Source: Desulfobacterales bacterium
Lineage (GTDB): Bacteria > Desulfobacterota > Desulfobacteria > Desulfobacterales > ETH-SRB1
Direction: 5' to 3'
DNA length: 7,067 nt
Assembly: GCA_030669465.1 (NCBI GenBank)
Contig: DAOVDN010000054.1
Span: forward strand, 1 to 7,067
A program made the position numbers and the translations under genes. Of this stretch, positions 1-6,214 are shown piece after piece. The notes beneath the pieces are model-generated. The model saw only the letters and a list, made by a program, of their open reading frames with translations, was not told the DNA's origin and did not search any database. Position 1 is the first letter of the stretch, and each line of letters begins with the position of its first letter.

Positions 1-647
1 ACGGCTACGAAAGGCCTTTCCGGTTCCAAAACTCTCTTGAGGTGGATTAGTTCTCTCTGCATGAGAAAACCGGCAAAACTTGGCAGGTACCTGGTTACAT
101 CATAAGTGGAGGCGTGGGGCTGCCATGAACCAAAAGCGTCATTAACAAAAACATCTGCCAGGCCGGCCAGTTGGAGGGCAAAACGTTCTCTCTTTTCATC
201 ACCGGCCTCCTCACCTTCAAACCAGCGTGTGTTGGGTAAATAAATACCCCCGATCCGTCGGTCGCGCAGATCACGTATATGCCAGTTGATGGAGGTATCA
301 ATCTGTTTAATACCGGCATCAGGGTCTATCGGAAATTGTGGCACTGAGAATTTGGTGTGCAGTTTGCGCTCCAGGTACTCTACAACAGGCTGGACCGAAG
401 TTTCGTCTTCCACTTTGATTCTACCGGTCTTTTTGTCTCGAGGTCGACCCACGTGGGTCATAAGGATGGGCCGGCCGCCTCGTTCCACGATGTTGTATAG
501 AGTCCCCAGGGTAGCGTCGATGCGGTAGGGGTCTCGAATTTCACCTTTTTTTACCACGTTGTGGTCTACTCGAACCAGGACGAGCTTATCTCTCAAGTCA
601 GCGTCCTGGATAAGGGGCAAGCGGGGATCTATTTCCGGATCGGTCAT
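1..647 (-). CDS. pgk: Phosphoglycerate kinase, divergent, N-terminal 215 residues (cut by window edge)
   Basis: This is the N-terminal half of a phosphoglycerate kinase, the cytoplasmic enzyme that interconverts 1,3-bisphosphoglycerate and 3-phosphoglycerate with ADP/ATP. The frame is open from ATG at 647 to the window edge. Family landmarks in order are LVRVDHNVV (residues 23-32; usually RVDFNVP), R42 in DPYRID, THVGRP (64-69; usually SHLGRP), TRWFEGEEAGD (140-150), DVFVNDAFGS (165-174), HAST (178-181), LPSFAGFLM (188-196) and PERPFVA (209-215). The start is supported by AGGAG eight bases upstream and by about 13 extra residues before the usual N-terminal strand. Oddities: the Arg in the usual GTAHRAHAS loop, which binds 3-phosphoglycerate, is absent (here GSWQPHAS, one residue shorter), and a longer-than-usual insert lies around residues 95-135. 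GC is about 51% (three lines counted), higher than its neighbours. It lies 66 bases downstream of the CBS-ACT gene. PGK homology is secure; normal catalytic activity is not. Confidence 0.9.
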   Translation of the reverse strand, partial: MTDPEIDPRLPLIQDADLRDKLVLVRVDHNVVKKGEIRDPYRIDATLGTLYNIVERGGRPILMTHVGRPRDKKTGRIKVEDETSVQPVVEYLERKLHTKFSVPQFPIDPDAGIKQIDTSINWHIRDLRDRRIGGIYLPNTRWFEGEEAGDEKRERFALQLAGLADVFVNDAFGSWQPHASTYDVTRYLPSFAGFLMQRELIHLKRVLEPERPFVA

Positions 648-713
648 AGCACTTTCTCCTTCAAGTTAGCACACCTTCAGTGCGGACATAAGTGGCACTT
701 TTTTGCCCATATA

Positions 714-1322
714 TCAACCTGTGTCAATAATCTTATACCCGTTTTTCTGAAGAGAATTTGCAATCAGTTCCACCTGGCATGGTTTCAACCTGAAATAATA
801 AACGTTTTCATCTGTTCTGTGTGATGCCATCCCTACACTTATTATCTGCCCTCCATTATCTTGTATTATGCGAGAGACATCTTGAAAGGCGTCCGGTTTT
901 TTGCCGAGCGCCACATCTACATGAGCGCTATTAGTCAGGATTCCCATCATACCAATGAATGCTCCCAGAATGTCTGTTGTTGTGATAATGCCAACCAGTT
1001 TTTGGTCTTTAACCACAGGGATTCCGCCGATTTTGTGTTTGTAGATAATTCGAGCAGCAGTTTCAATATCAGCATCCGGGTGAATCAGAACCGGTTTCTT
1101 TATCATAATATCTTTCAGCGACAAATCCGATACCATTGATGGGATAAACGCCTGTTTCAGATCTGTGAGGGTAACAAAACCTATAAAGTTGTTCTCGTGG
1201 TTTACCACTGGGAGGTGCCGTATAGAATGAGAATTCACAAGGTCAAAAGCATCCTGTATGGAAGCGTTTTCAGAAATAGTAATAGGATTTTTAATCATTA
1301 TTGATCTGATTCGCGTAGACAT
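714..1322 (-). CDS. AcuB-like protein: two CBS domains plus C-terminal ACT-like domain (202 aa)
   Basis: This is a cytoplasmic regulatory protein with no visible catalytic domain. CBS 1 covers about residues 3-58 (IMIKNPITI, SIRHLPVV, FIGFVTLTDL) and CBS 2 about 69-122 (IMIKKPVLI, IGGIPVVKDQKLVGIITTTDI). Residues about 134-200 form an ACT-like module starting SAHVDVALG and ending NGYKIID. The order and length match the AcuB family (B. subtilis AcuB is about 214 aa), named for acetoin utilisation but poorly understood. Paired CBS motifs commonly bind AMP/ATP and ACT domains bind small ligands, so an energy or metabolite sensor is the natural inference. A longer frame reaches 1388 but would overlap the upstream gene; I chose ATG at 1322 because AAAGGAG precedes it and the CBS domain begins at once. 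It starts 46 bases after the nucleotidyltransferase gene, so it is probably in the same operon. Confidence 0.88.
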   Translation of the reverse strand: MSTRIRSIMIKNPITISENASIQDAFDLVNSHSIRHLPVVNHENNFIGFVTLTDLKQAFIPSMVSDLSLKDIMIKKPVLIHPDADIETAARIIYKHKIGGIPVVKDQKLVGIITTTDILGAFIGMMGILTNSAHVDVALGKKPDAFQDVSRIIQDNGGQIISVGMASHRTDENVYYFRLKPCQVELIANSLQKNGYKIIDTG

Positions 1323-1326
1323 TGTT

Positions 1327-1333
1327 CTCCTTT
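1327..1333 (-). promoter_or_regulatory. Ribosome binding site that decides the start of the CBS-ACT gene
   Basis: AAAGGAG on the minus strand lies four bases before ATG at 1322. The alternative upstream start at 1388 would lie inside the preceding coding region (which ends at 1369) and would add 22 residues unlike the CBS family, so this site supports the shorter protein. Confidence 0.75.
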
Positions 1334-1368
1334 CATAGAATCTTCCAAGGGAAAGTAGGAAGTTATCA

Positions 1369-3261
1369 CTACATCCCCGTAAAATCAAAACTTAATTTTG
1401 TCTGAAATTTTCCTATTCTCTTGAATATTTCTTTCAGCATTGTCTGTTCTATACTGGAAAGTTTCTTCGGATTAACATAATTATCCGGCTTTTTATTTTC
1501 ATCAATAACCGATGTAATCTGCCGTATGAATCTTAACTGCATCAGGAAGCTGTATGACTGTTCTATTTCATTATACTCCTGCCAGTATAATACTTTCTTT
1601 AAATAAAGCTGATGCAGCCTTTCCTGGGTATTGGTCTCTTCAATCTTGTTTTTTAGTGCATATATCCTTGCAAAATCAACAATGGGCGTCATGGCGCTCT
1701 TTATATCAAAAGAGTTTCGGTGCTCACCTTTTGACTCAACTAAAAAATTCCTAAAAAAACCTATCGGAGGTTTAAAGTGAAGAGCATTTTCGGTTAAATG
1801 GCGGAAAAAACCTGCCCATCCAACAAGAGAATCAAAAAGATATTTGCGAAGCTCGGTTATAAGGTCCATATCTCCATACGCGCCGCGAAAATCGAAAAAA
1901 ATACTTGATTTAAGCAGATCTTCAGGCTCTGCAGCATGAATCCATGCTGAAAAGTATTTTTTCCAGGTGGATAACGGCTGGCACCATTTGGGGTTTTTCG
2001 CCATTACATGCCCCTTGCAAAAGTCATATCCTGCCTGATCAAGCCAGGTACAGACTTTTTCCCCGAGCTTTAAAAAATAGCTCTTTACTCTCTCTTCTGA
2101 TTCCTTTGATACGTCTTCAAATATTATTGCATTATCCTGATCTGTCTTAAGAGTCTGTTCCTTTCTCCCCTCGCTTCCCATAATCATGAATACAAATCCT
2201 GCCGGCGGCCGGCCTAATTCATCAATTGCAAACCCGATCAGTTTATTTAAAATCGCATCTGAGATCGTTGTTATGAGCCTTGTCACATTTTTTGCTTTAG
2301 CCCCGCTGTTTATCAGGGTCCGGATTAATTTAGGCAACTGTCTGTGTTTGTCTATGACTTTCTCAATGCTGTCTGCTGTAGTGATCTCGCGAATGAGAAA
2401 TAGCGGTGACTGTCCCTGAGCTGCAACCAGGTCACTATTGGTTACAACGCCTACAACTTTTTCATCTGAATCTGTAACAGCAAGATGTTTTATGTTTCTT
2501 TGCATCATTGCCATAAGAGCCTCAAAAACAAGGGCCTTGTCTGAAATTGTGCCTACAAGAGAAGACATTATCTCAGAAACAGGCTTTTCAATATCAAGCC
2601 CTCTTGCAATAACTTTCTTTCTCAAATCAGTATCAGTAACTACACCCACAAAATCTCCACCAGGTTTTTTTATAAAAATTGAACTGCATCTATTACTGCT
2701 CATAACTGCTGCTGCCTTCCGGATTGAGAGATCTGTATCACAGAAAACCAGGTCCCTGGTAAAAATGCTTGCGACAAGCTGGCTGAAAAATTGCGGAGAC
2801 TCCTCTTTCGAACGGATACTCTTTGCAACGATCCCAGCATAAGATCTGTTAAGCATCAGCTTGCCAAAACTATCGGTAAAATATTCGGAAAAGACCCCAT
2901 GTCGTGTACAAGTATCTAAAAAACTCTTTTTTGGTAAAATGTAAAGATCCGAATCTTCATTTATTTTCAGCGTCCGAACAGCGATTCCATCATTTAAAAG
3001 CATGGAAATTCCGCCACAAACATCCCCTTCACTTAAGAATACATGTAGCGTTTTTTTACCATTCTCTTCATAATATCGTTCGGCAGTGCCTTTTTGAATT
3101 ATATAAAGACATTCAATTCTTGATCGCTCCTGAACAAACAAGATTGTATCTTCAGGATAATGAACCATAGAAACTTCAGAAGCTATTTTTTTGAGCTCCT
3201 CTTCAGGAAGAAAAGAGAACGGAGCCACACCTGACAAGAATTTAAAAGCCTTTTCGTTCAT
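1369..3261 (-). CDS. Cyclic-nucleotide-binding-like / CBS pair / DUF294 nucleotidyltransferase protein (630 aa)
   Basis: This is a soluble multidomain signalling protein. Residues about 8-125 resemble a cyclic-nucleotide-binding fold (FSFLPEEEL, LYIIQKGTAERYY, LSEGDVCGGISMLL), but the phosphate-binding cassette is degenerate, lacking the usual GE.(S/A)LL...R pattern. CBS motifs occupy about 166-220 (SSIFIKKPGGDFVGVVTDTDL) and 229-281 (IKHLAVTD, KVVGVVTNSDL). Residues about 290-450 form the DUF294 nucleotidyltransferase, with GSEGR (362-366) and DQDNA (374-378), the GlnD-like signature carrying the metal-binding acidic residues. Residues about 455-595 match the DUF294 C-terminal domain (FFDFRGAYGD, SFDIKSAMTPIVDFARIYAL). 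The full-length architecture looks intact, with no frameshift. ATG at 3261 has AAGGA six bases upstream and sits 18 bases after the exonuclease-fusion gene, so the two are almost certainly co-transcribed. The reaction and target are unknown; nucleotidyl transfer to a protein or small molecule is inferred from the fold. Confidence 0.92.
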   Translation of the reverse strand: MNEKAFKFLSGVAPFSFLPEEELKKIASEVSMVHYPEDTILFVQERSRIECLYIIQKGTAERYYEENGKKTLHVFLSEGDVCGGISMLLNDGIAVRTLKINEDSDLYILPKKSFLDTCTRHGVFSEYFTDSFGKLMLNRSYAGIVAKSIRSKEESPQFFSQLVASIFTRDLVFCDTDLSIRKAAAVMSSNRCSSIFIKKPGGDFVGVVTDTDLRKKVIARGLDIEKPVSEIMSSLVGTISDKALVFEALMAMMQRNIKHLAVTDSDEKVVGVVTNSDLVAAQGQSPLFLIREITTADSIEKVIDKHRQLPKLIRTLINSGAKAKNVTRLITTISDAILNKLIGFAIDELGRPPAGFVFMIMGSEGRKEQTLKTDQDNAIIFEDVSKESEERVKSYFLKLGEKVCTWLDQAGYDFCKGHVMAKNPKWCQPLSTWKKYFSAWIHAAEPEDLLKSSIFFDFRGAYGDMDLITELRKYLFDSLVGWAGFFRHLTENALHFKPPIGFFRNFLVESKGEHRNSFDIKSAMTPIVDFARIYALKNKIEETNTQERLHQLYLKKVLYWQEYNEIEQSYSFLMQLRFIRQITSVIDENKKPDNYVNPKKLSSIEQTMLKEIFKRIGKFQTKLSFDFTGM

Positions 3262-3279
3262 TGATTTTCCTTTTTTCGA

Positions 3280-5454
3280 TCAATATTTAATGCGGCTGTA
3301 ATAGGTCTTTTGAGAAGCATGTCTTGCTTCTTTTAGAGTATAAATACCTTTTTTTGCCAAAAGCGGAATCAATTTTAGAAATATTTCACCTGCTGCAATA
3401 GCATCGCCCAGAGCAGTATGCCTGCCAACAACACTTACACCCAAACGTCTGGCAATTGCCTCCAGGTTGTGATTATTATGGGCTGGATGTACAACCGCTG
3501 AAAGAAGCATGGTGTCTAACACAGGATTTATAAATTTTACACCTGTTTTTGCCTCTTTTATCTGCAGCATGCGCATATCAAAAGCTGCATTATGGGCAAC
3601 CAGAACGGTATCCTCGGCAAATCGACGAAACAATGGCAGCACATTATCAATAATCGGCTGGCCTTTGAGCATTTCAGGCTGAATGCCATGAACCTGTATT
3701 GATTCAGGTGGTAAAGATCGTTGTGGATCAATAAACTGATCAAAGAGTTCATCACGCAGCAGACGACAATTTACAATCCGAACAGCTCCAATAGAAATGA
3801 TTTCATCCCCTGCTCTTGGATCCAATCCTGTTGTTTCAGTATCAAAGACTGTAAATGTCAGTTCAGTTAACGGGCGACTGTCAAGTTCAGGAACCTGACC
3901 AGGTTGGCTAAACAGGTCAAAATCATAAAACTCCGGACGGCTTTCAGGTAAAATCGTTATGCTTCTTATGCTAACAGGTTCAGGGGTTTCAGCAACAGGC
4001 AAAAATAAGCGAAAATACGATTTATCTTTTGATTTTTTGTACAAATAAGACCATATTTCTGCTTCATGATAATTAATAACTTCTTTTAATGTTAATGAAA
4101 TTCCCTCTTTTTCGACAATTAGAACCTGCTCATTCCACTTTCGGAAGGTCTCGGTTTTTACCGGCCTGCCCTGCCAGATAAGATCAAAATTTACAAACTT
4201 CCCTTTTCTCTCCAGTTCGCACGTAAATTCACTCTCTCCTGTTTCATTCTTTAATTGATTCAGCACAAAGAGCGTGGCTAAGATTATGGAATAGCTGTCA
4301 ACCTTAATCCAGATCTCCTCATCACAATTTTCAAGATTAATAAGGATGCCCAGCTTCTCTTTGGCCTTTCTTATGACCGATTCGACAAAGTCCTTGCCCA
4401 ACATCGGAACAAGAGGCCAATGTGTTTTGATACGGCTGGAATAATCTGAAACAGTTTTGTCAAGAATATTGCCCAGGCTTATGGATTCGTTATTTATAAT
4501 TTTACTGAATGTGTTCAGTTGACTCCCATCCATATCAGGATGTTCAAGTATAGCTTCATTAGCAGCCCTGATACCGGCCAGGGAAGAACGGATATCAATT
4601 GTAAGGGATTGCAATATAAAATCCACATTGCTATCTGTTTCAAGTTGTTGTGTAATATCGTAAAATATAAGCATAAATCCTGTAAACCGATTCAGATGGC
4701 TTAAAATGGGCGCAGCTTCGACGCGTAAGAGTTTGTTTTTCCTACCTACAACAACAAAATACGAAACCGCATTCAGTTCCTTTCGCTTTAATTTTTCAGC
4801 TATTTCATCAAGTGCGTGCACAATGAGATTTTTGTCAATTATACCAAATACACTGCGGCCCAGACCTATAAATCGTCCTGATTTGGATAGAGGTTCAGAG
4901 TCAAAGGAATTGTTATTATTATTGCTTGCGAGGAACTGCTTGACACGTTTGTTATATAAAAGAATCCGTCCTTCTGTATTGCAAACCAACACACCTTCCG
5001 GCAGCTCGGACATAATGGCCGCCAGTATGTCTTTCTCCTCTTCGGATTCCGCTCTTGCAAGATGAATCTTTTTCTCAACATTATTCTGCAGTTCCTCATA
5101 ACGATCCGCTGCCTCATTTACGATTTGAGCGAGGCGTATGATATCTTTGCTCCCTTCAAGCTTAATACGGTGTGACGGATTTACCGAATTTATTAAAGTA
5201 GCCTCTTCTGCAAGTCTGCCCATCGGAAGAATATAAGTATGAAAAATTGCATCTAATGCAAATCCCAATCCAGCCAACAGGAGAAAAGCAGCGCTGAAAA
5301 TATATACGAAATGTTGTTTGATGATATTGATTAAAAGAGACTTTTCTTCCGGCAACAAATGATTCCAGAATAAAACACTCAGGGCACAAATAATGATTAA
5401 GGTGATTGAAACAGAAATGGCTGCAAACCACCAGAATTTATTCTTTGGATTCAT
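3280..5454 (-). CDS. Membrane sensor with degenerate histidine-kinase core fused to a DEDDh 3'-5' exonuclease (724 aa)
   Basis: Two membrane helices (about residues 11-30 and 49-72) flank a very short outer loop. Then come a HAMP-like segment (76-120, with P77), a charged coiled coil (120-148) and a PAS domain (about 147-268, LPEGVLVCNTEGRILLYNKR). The region 272-490 aligns with a kinase core but is eroded: LTIDIRSSLAGI (284-295) stands where SHELRTPL is expected, so the phosphoacceptor His is Ile286 and the following Pro is Ser291, and clear N, G1 or G2 ATP-binding boxes are absent. Residues 532-700 form a DnaQ/epsilon-like nuclease with all catalytic residues: FDTETTG (D538, E540), HNAAFD (D626) and HTALGD (H679, D684). 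A run of five Asn (178-182) lies in the PAS region. The gene starts at the base after the receiver gene's stop (TAAATG), implying translational coupling. The nuclease is probably active on the cytoplasmic side; its substrate is unknown. Confidence 0.9.
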   Translation of the reverse strand: MNPKNKFWWFAAISVSITLIIICALSVLFWNHLLPEEKSLLINIIKQHFVYIFSAAFLLLAGLGFALDAIFHTYILPMGRLAEEATLINSVNPSHRIKLEGSKDIIRLAQIVNEAADRYEELQNNVEKKIHLARAESEEEKDILAAIMSELPEGVLVCNTEGRILLYNKRVKQFLASNNNNNSFDSEPLSKSGRFIGLGRSVFGIIDKNLIVHALDEIAEKLKRKELNAVSYFVVVGRKNKLLRVEAAPILSHLNRFTGFMLIFYDITQQLETDSNVDFILQSLTIDIRSSLAGIRAANEAILEHPDMDGSQLNTFSKIINNESISLGNILDKTVSDYSSRIKTHWPLVPMLGKDFVESVIRKAKEKLGILINLENCDEEIWIKVDSYSIILATLFVLNQLKNETGESEFTCELERKGKFVNFDLIWQGRPVKTETFRKWNEQVLIVEKEGISLTLKEVINYHEAEIWSYLYKKSKDKSYFRLFLPVAETPEPVSIRSITILPESRPEFYDFDLFSQPGQVPELDSRPLTELTFTVFDTETTGLDPRAGDEIISIGAVRIVNCRLLRDELFDQFIDPQRSLPPESIQVHGIQPEMLKGQPIIDNVLPLFRRFAEDTVLVAHNAAFDMRMLQIKEAKTGVKFINPVLDTMLLSAVVHPAHNNHNLEAIARRLGVSVVGRHTALGDAIAAGEIFLKLIPLLAKKGIYTLKEARHASQKTYYSRIKY

Positions 5455-5826
5455 TTAGATATCTTTCAGTAATTCTTTGACCTGTTTTACTATCTCTAAA
5501 TTAGAGAAGGGTTTTGTTATATAAGCATCCGCCCCAAAAGCTAAACCCTTGGCAATATCCGCATCACGTGCCATAGCAGTCATAAAGACAATTCTTGTAT
5601 TTTGCCACTCCGGATTTTGACGTACTATCCGGCAAACCTCAAAACCATCAAGACCCGGAAGCATGATATCAAGCAAGATAAGGTAGGGTTTGAATTTTGA
5701 TATTGTTTTAATAGCTTCTTCACCACTGAAAACAGCCATGACCTTATAACCGTTTTGTTCCATCAGAAACTTCAGCGGCACAACTATACTCGATTTGTCA
5801 TCCACGATAAGTATTTTTTTTGGCAT
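5455..5826 (-). CDS. Single-domain response regulator (CheY-like receiver, 123 aa)
   Basis: This is a stand-alone receiver domain with no output domain. All phosphorylation residues are present: the acidic pair D9-D10 (ILIVDDK), phosphoacceptor D53 (LILLDIMLPGLDG), switch T83 (VFMTA) and K105 (YITKPF). The length of 123 aa is typical for a receiver alone, so it would act through protein contacts. It is the first gene of the receiver / sensor-exonuclease / nucleotidyltransferase cluster; its stop codon directly abuts the ATG of the fusion gene. ATG at 5826 is preceded by a modest AAAGG about ten bases upstream. Its promoter must lie within or beyond the palindromic element that begins 19 bases upstream. 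The adjacent sensor lacks a phosphoacceptor histidine, so the phosphate donor is not obvious from this window. Confidence 0.94.
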   Translation of the reverse strand: MPKKILIVDDKSSIVVPLKFLMEQNGYKVMAVFSGEEAIKTISKFKPYLILLDIMLPGLDGFEVCRIVRQNPEWQNTRIVFMTAMARDADIAKGLAFGADAYITKPFSNLEIVKQVKELLKDI

Positions 5827-5844
5827 ACAGTTTAACCTTTAATG

Positions 5845-6042
5845 CACCTGTAAAAAAGTCCTTTTTTTTGTAAAAGTTCAGCCACTAAGTCACAAAGGCA
5901 CAAAAGGACTTTAATTTTAAACCCTTATCAAAAAGAGAAGAAAAAAGTTGTAGATACAGCATATGCTGTACATTAAGAATTATATTATAATCTTGGTGTC
6001 TTAGTGCCTTTGTGGCTGAACTATTACCTTTTTTTACAGGTG
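5845..6042. repeat. Imperfect palindromic (MITE-like) element of about 198 bp with terminal inverted repeats
   Basis: The outer ends are exact 13-base inverted repeats, CACCTGTAAAAAA (5845-5857) and TTTTTTACAGGTG (6030-6042). Inside them GTTCAGCCAC (5876-5885) pairs with GTGGCTGAAC (6012-6021), and both arms continue into roughly 10-base-periodic CACAAAGGCA / CACTAAGACA motifs. The left arm has about ten extra bases and a nested hairpin (AAAGTCCTTTT 5855-5865 with AAAAGGACTTT 5902-5912). The centre is AT-rich and non-coding. No convincing target-site duplication is visible. It resembles non-autonomous palindromic repeats scattered in deltaproteobacterial genomes (from memory). It forms the 5' leader region of the receiver-gene cluster, so it may affect that cluster's transcription or mRNA folding. 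Confidence 0.75.
5955..5970. repeat. Perfect 16-base palindrome near the centre of the element
   Basis: TACAGCATATGCTGTA is self-complementary over all 16 bases. It lies in the AT-rich centre of the larger inverted repeat, about 130 bases upstream of the receiver start codon. It could be the apex of the element's cruciform or a dimeric repressor site; position alone does not decide between these. Confidence 0.6.
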
Positions 6043-6048
6043 ATTGCG

Positions 6049-6080
6049 AATTTAGGGATTTAGGAATTTAGGAATTGAAG
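6049..6080. repeat. Four-copy 8-base tandem repeat (AATTTAGG)
   Basis: Consecutive units are AATTTAGG (6049-6056), GATTTAGG (6057-6064), AATTTAGG (6065-6072) and the degenerate AATTGAAG (6073-6080). It begins seven bases beyond the right end of the palindromic element and is followed at 6081-6105 by a further degenerate AAAGGCACAAGAGGTGGCAC stretch like the element's arms. No coding frame crosses it. It could vary in copy number by slippage. Confidence 0.7.
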
Positions 6081-6140
6081 AAAGGCACAAGAGGTGGCAC
6101 AAAGATTGGCTTCGTAAAAGATAAGTTTTCACCGCCGAAT

Positions 6141-6191
6141 CCACAGCTTCCGGCCCGTAGGGATACGGACCAGAAGCTACGTCCTCTGTGG
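6141..6191. repeat. GC-rich hairpin downstream of the symporter operon
   Basis: AGCTTC.GG.CCGTA (6145-6159) pairs with TACGG.CC.GAAGCT (6164-6178), giving 13 pairs with two mismatches around a GGGA loop. The outer CCACAG (6141-6146) can alternatively pair with CTGTGG (6186-6191). It lies 24 bases past the end of the 28-residue gene. No T-run follows on the minus strand, so it is not a standard intrinsic terminator; it could still slow transcription or protect the mRNA end, or be another dispersed repeat. Confidence 0.6.
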
Positions 6192-6214
6192 TAAATTTGT
6201 TTTTTACCTAACTG

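Noticed and set aside
286..528. Plus-strand open frames at 286-528, 561-824, 861-1139, 2438-2842 and 4706-5065
   Set aside because: They lie opposite recognisable minus-strand genes, have no family-like sequence and no convincing ribosome binding sites; they are antisense shadows.
722..727. TTGACA on the minus strand as a -35 box for the pgk-like gene
   Set aside because: It lies inside the end of the CBS-ACT gene and no -10-like sequence sits 15-19 bases downstream (mostly CAAAAAA).
1323..1388. Longer N-terminus of the CBS-ACT protein starting at 1388
   Set aside because: It would overlap the upstream coding end, its 22 extra residues do not resemble the family, and a good ribosome binding site precedes 1322.
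5984..5989. TATAAT on the minus strand as a -10 box for the receiver operon
   Set aside because: No -35-like hexamer at 16-18 bases (CAAAGG/ACAAAG only), and the centre is AT-rich with TATAAT on both strands, so chance matches are expected.
5881..6030. CRISPR-like array suggested by repeated CACAAAGGCAC motifs
   Set aside because: The motifs are inverted and about 10-base periodic, without regular spacers or direct repeats of 24-37 bases, and there are no cas genes in the window.
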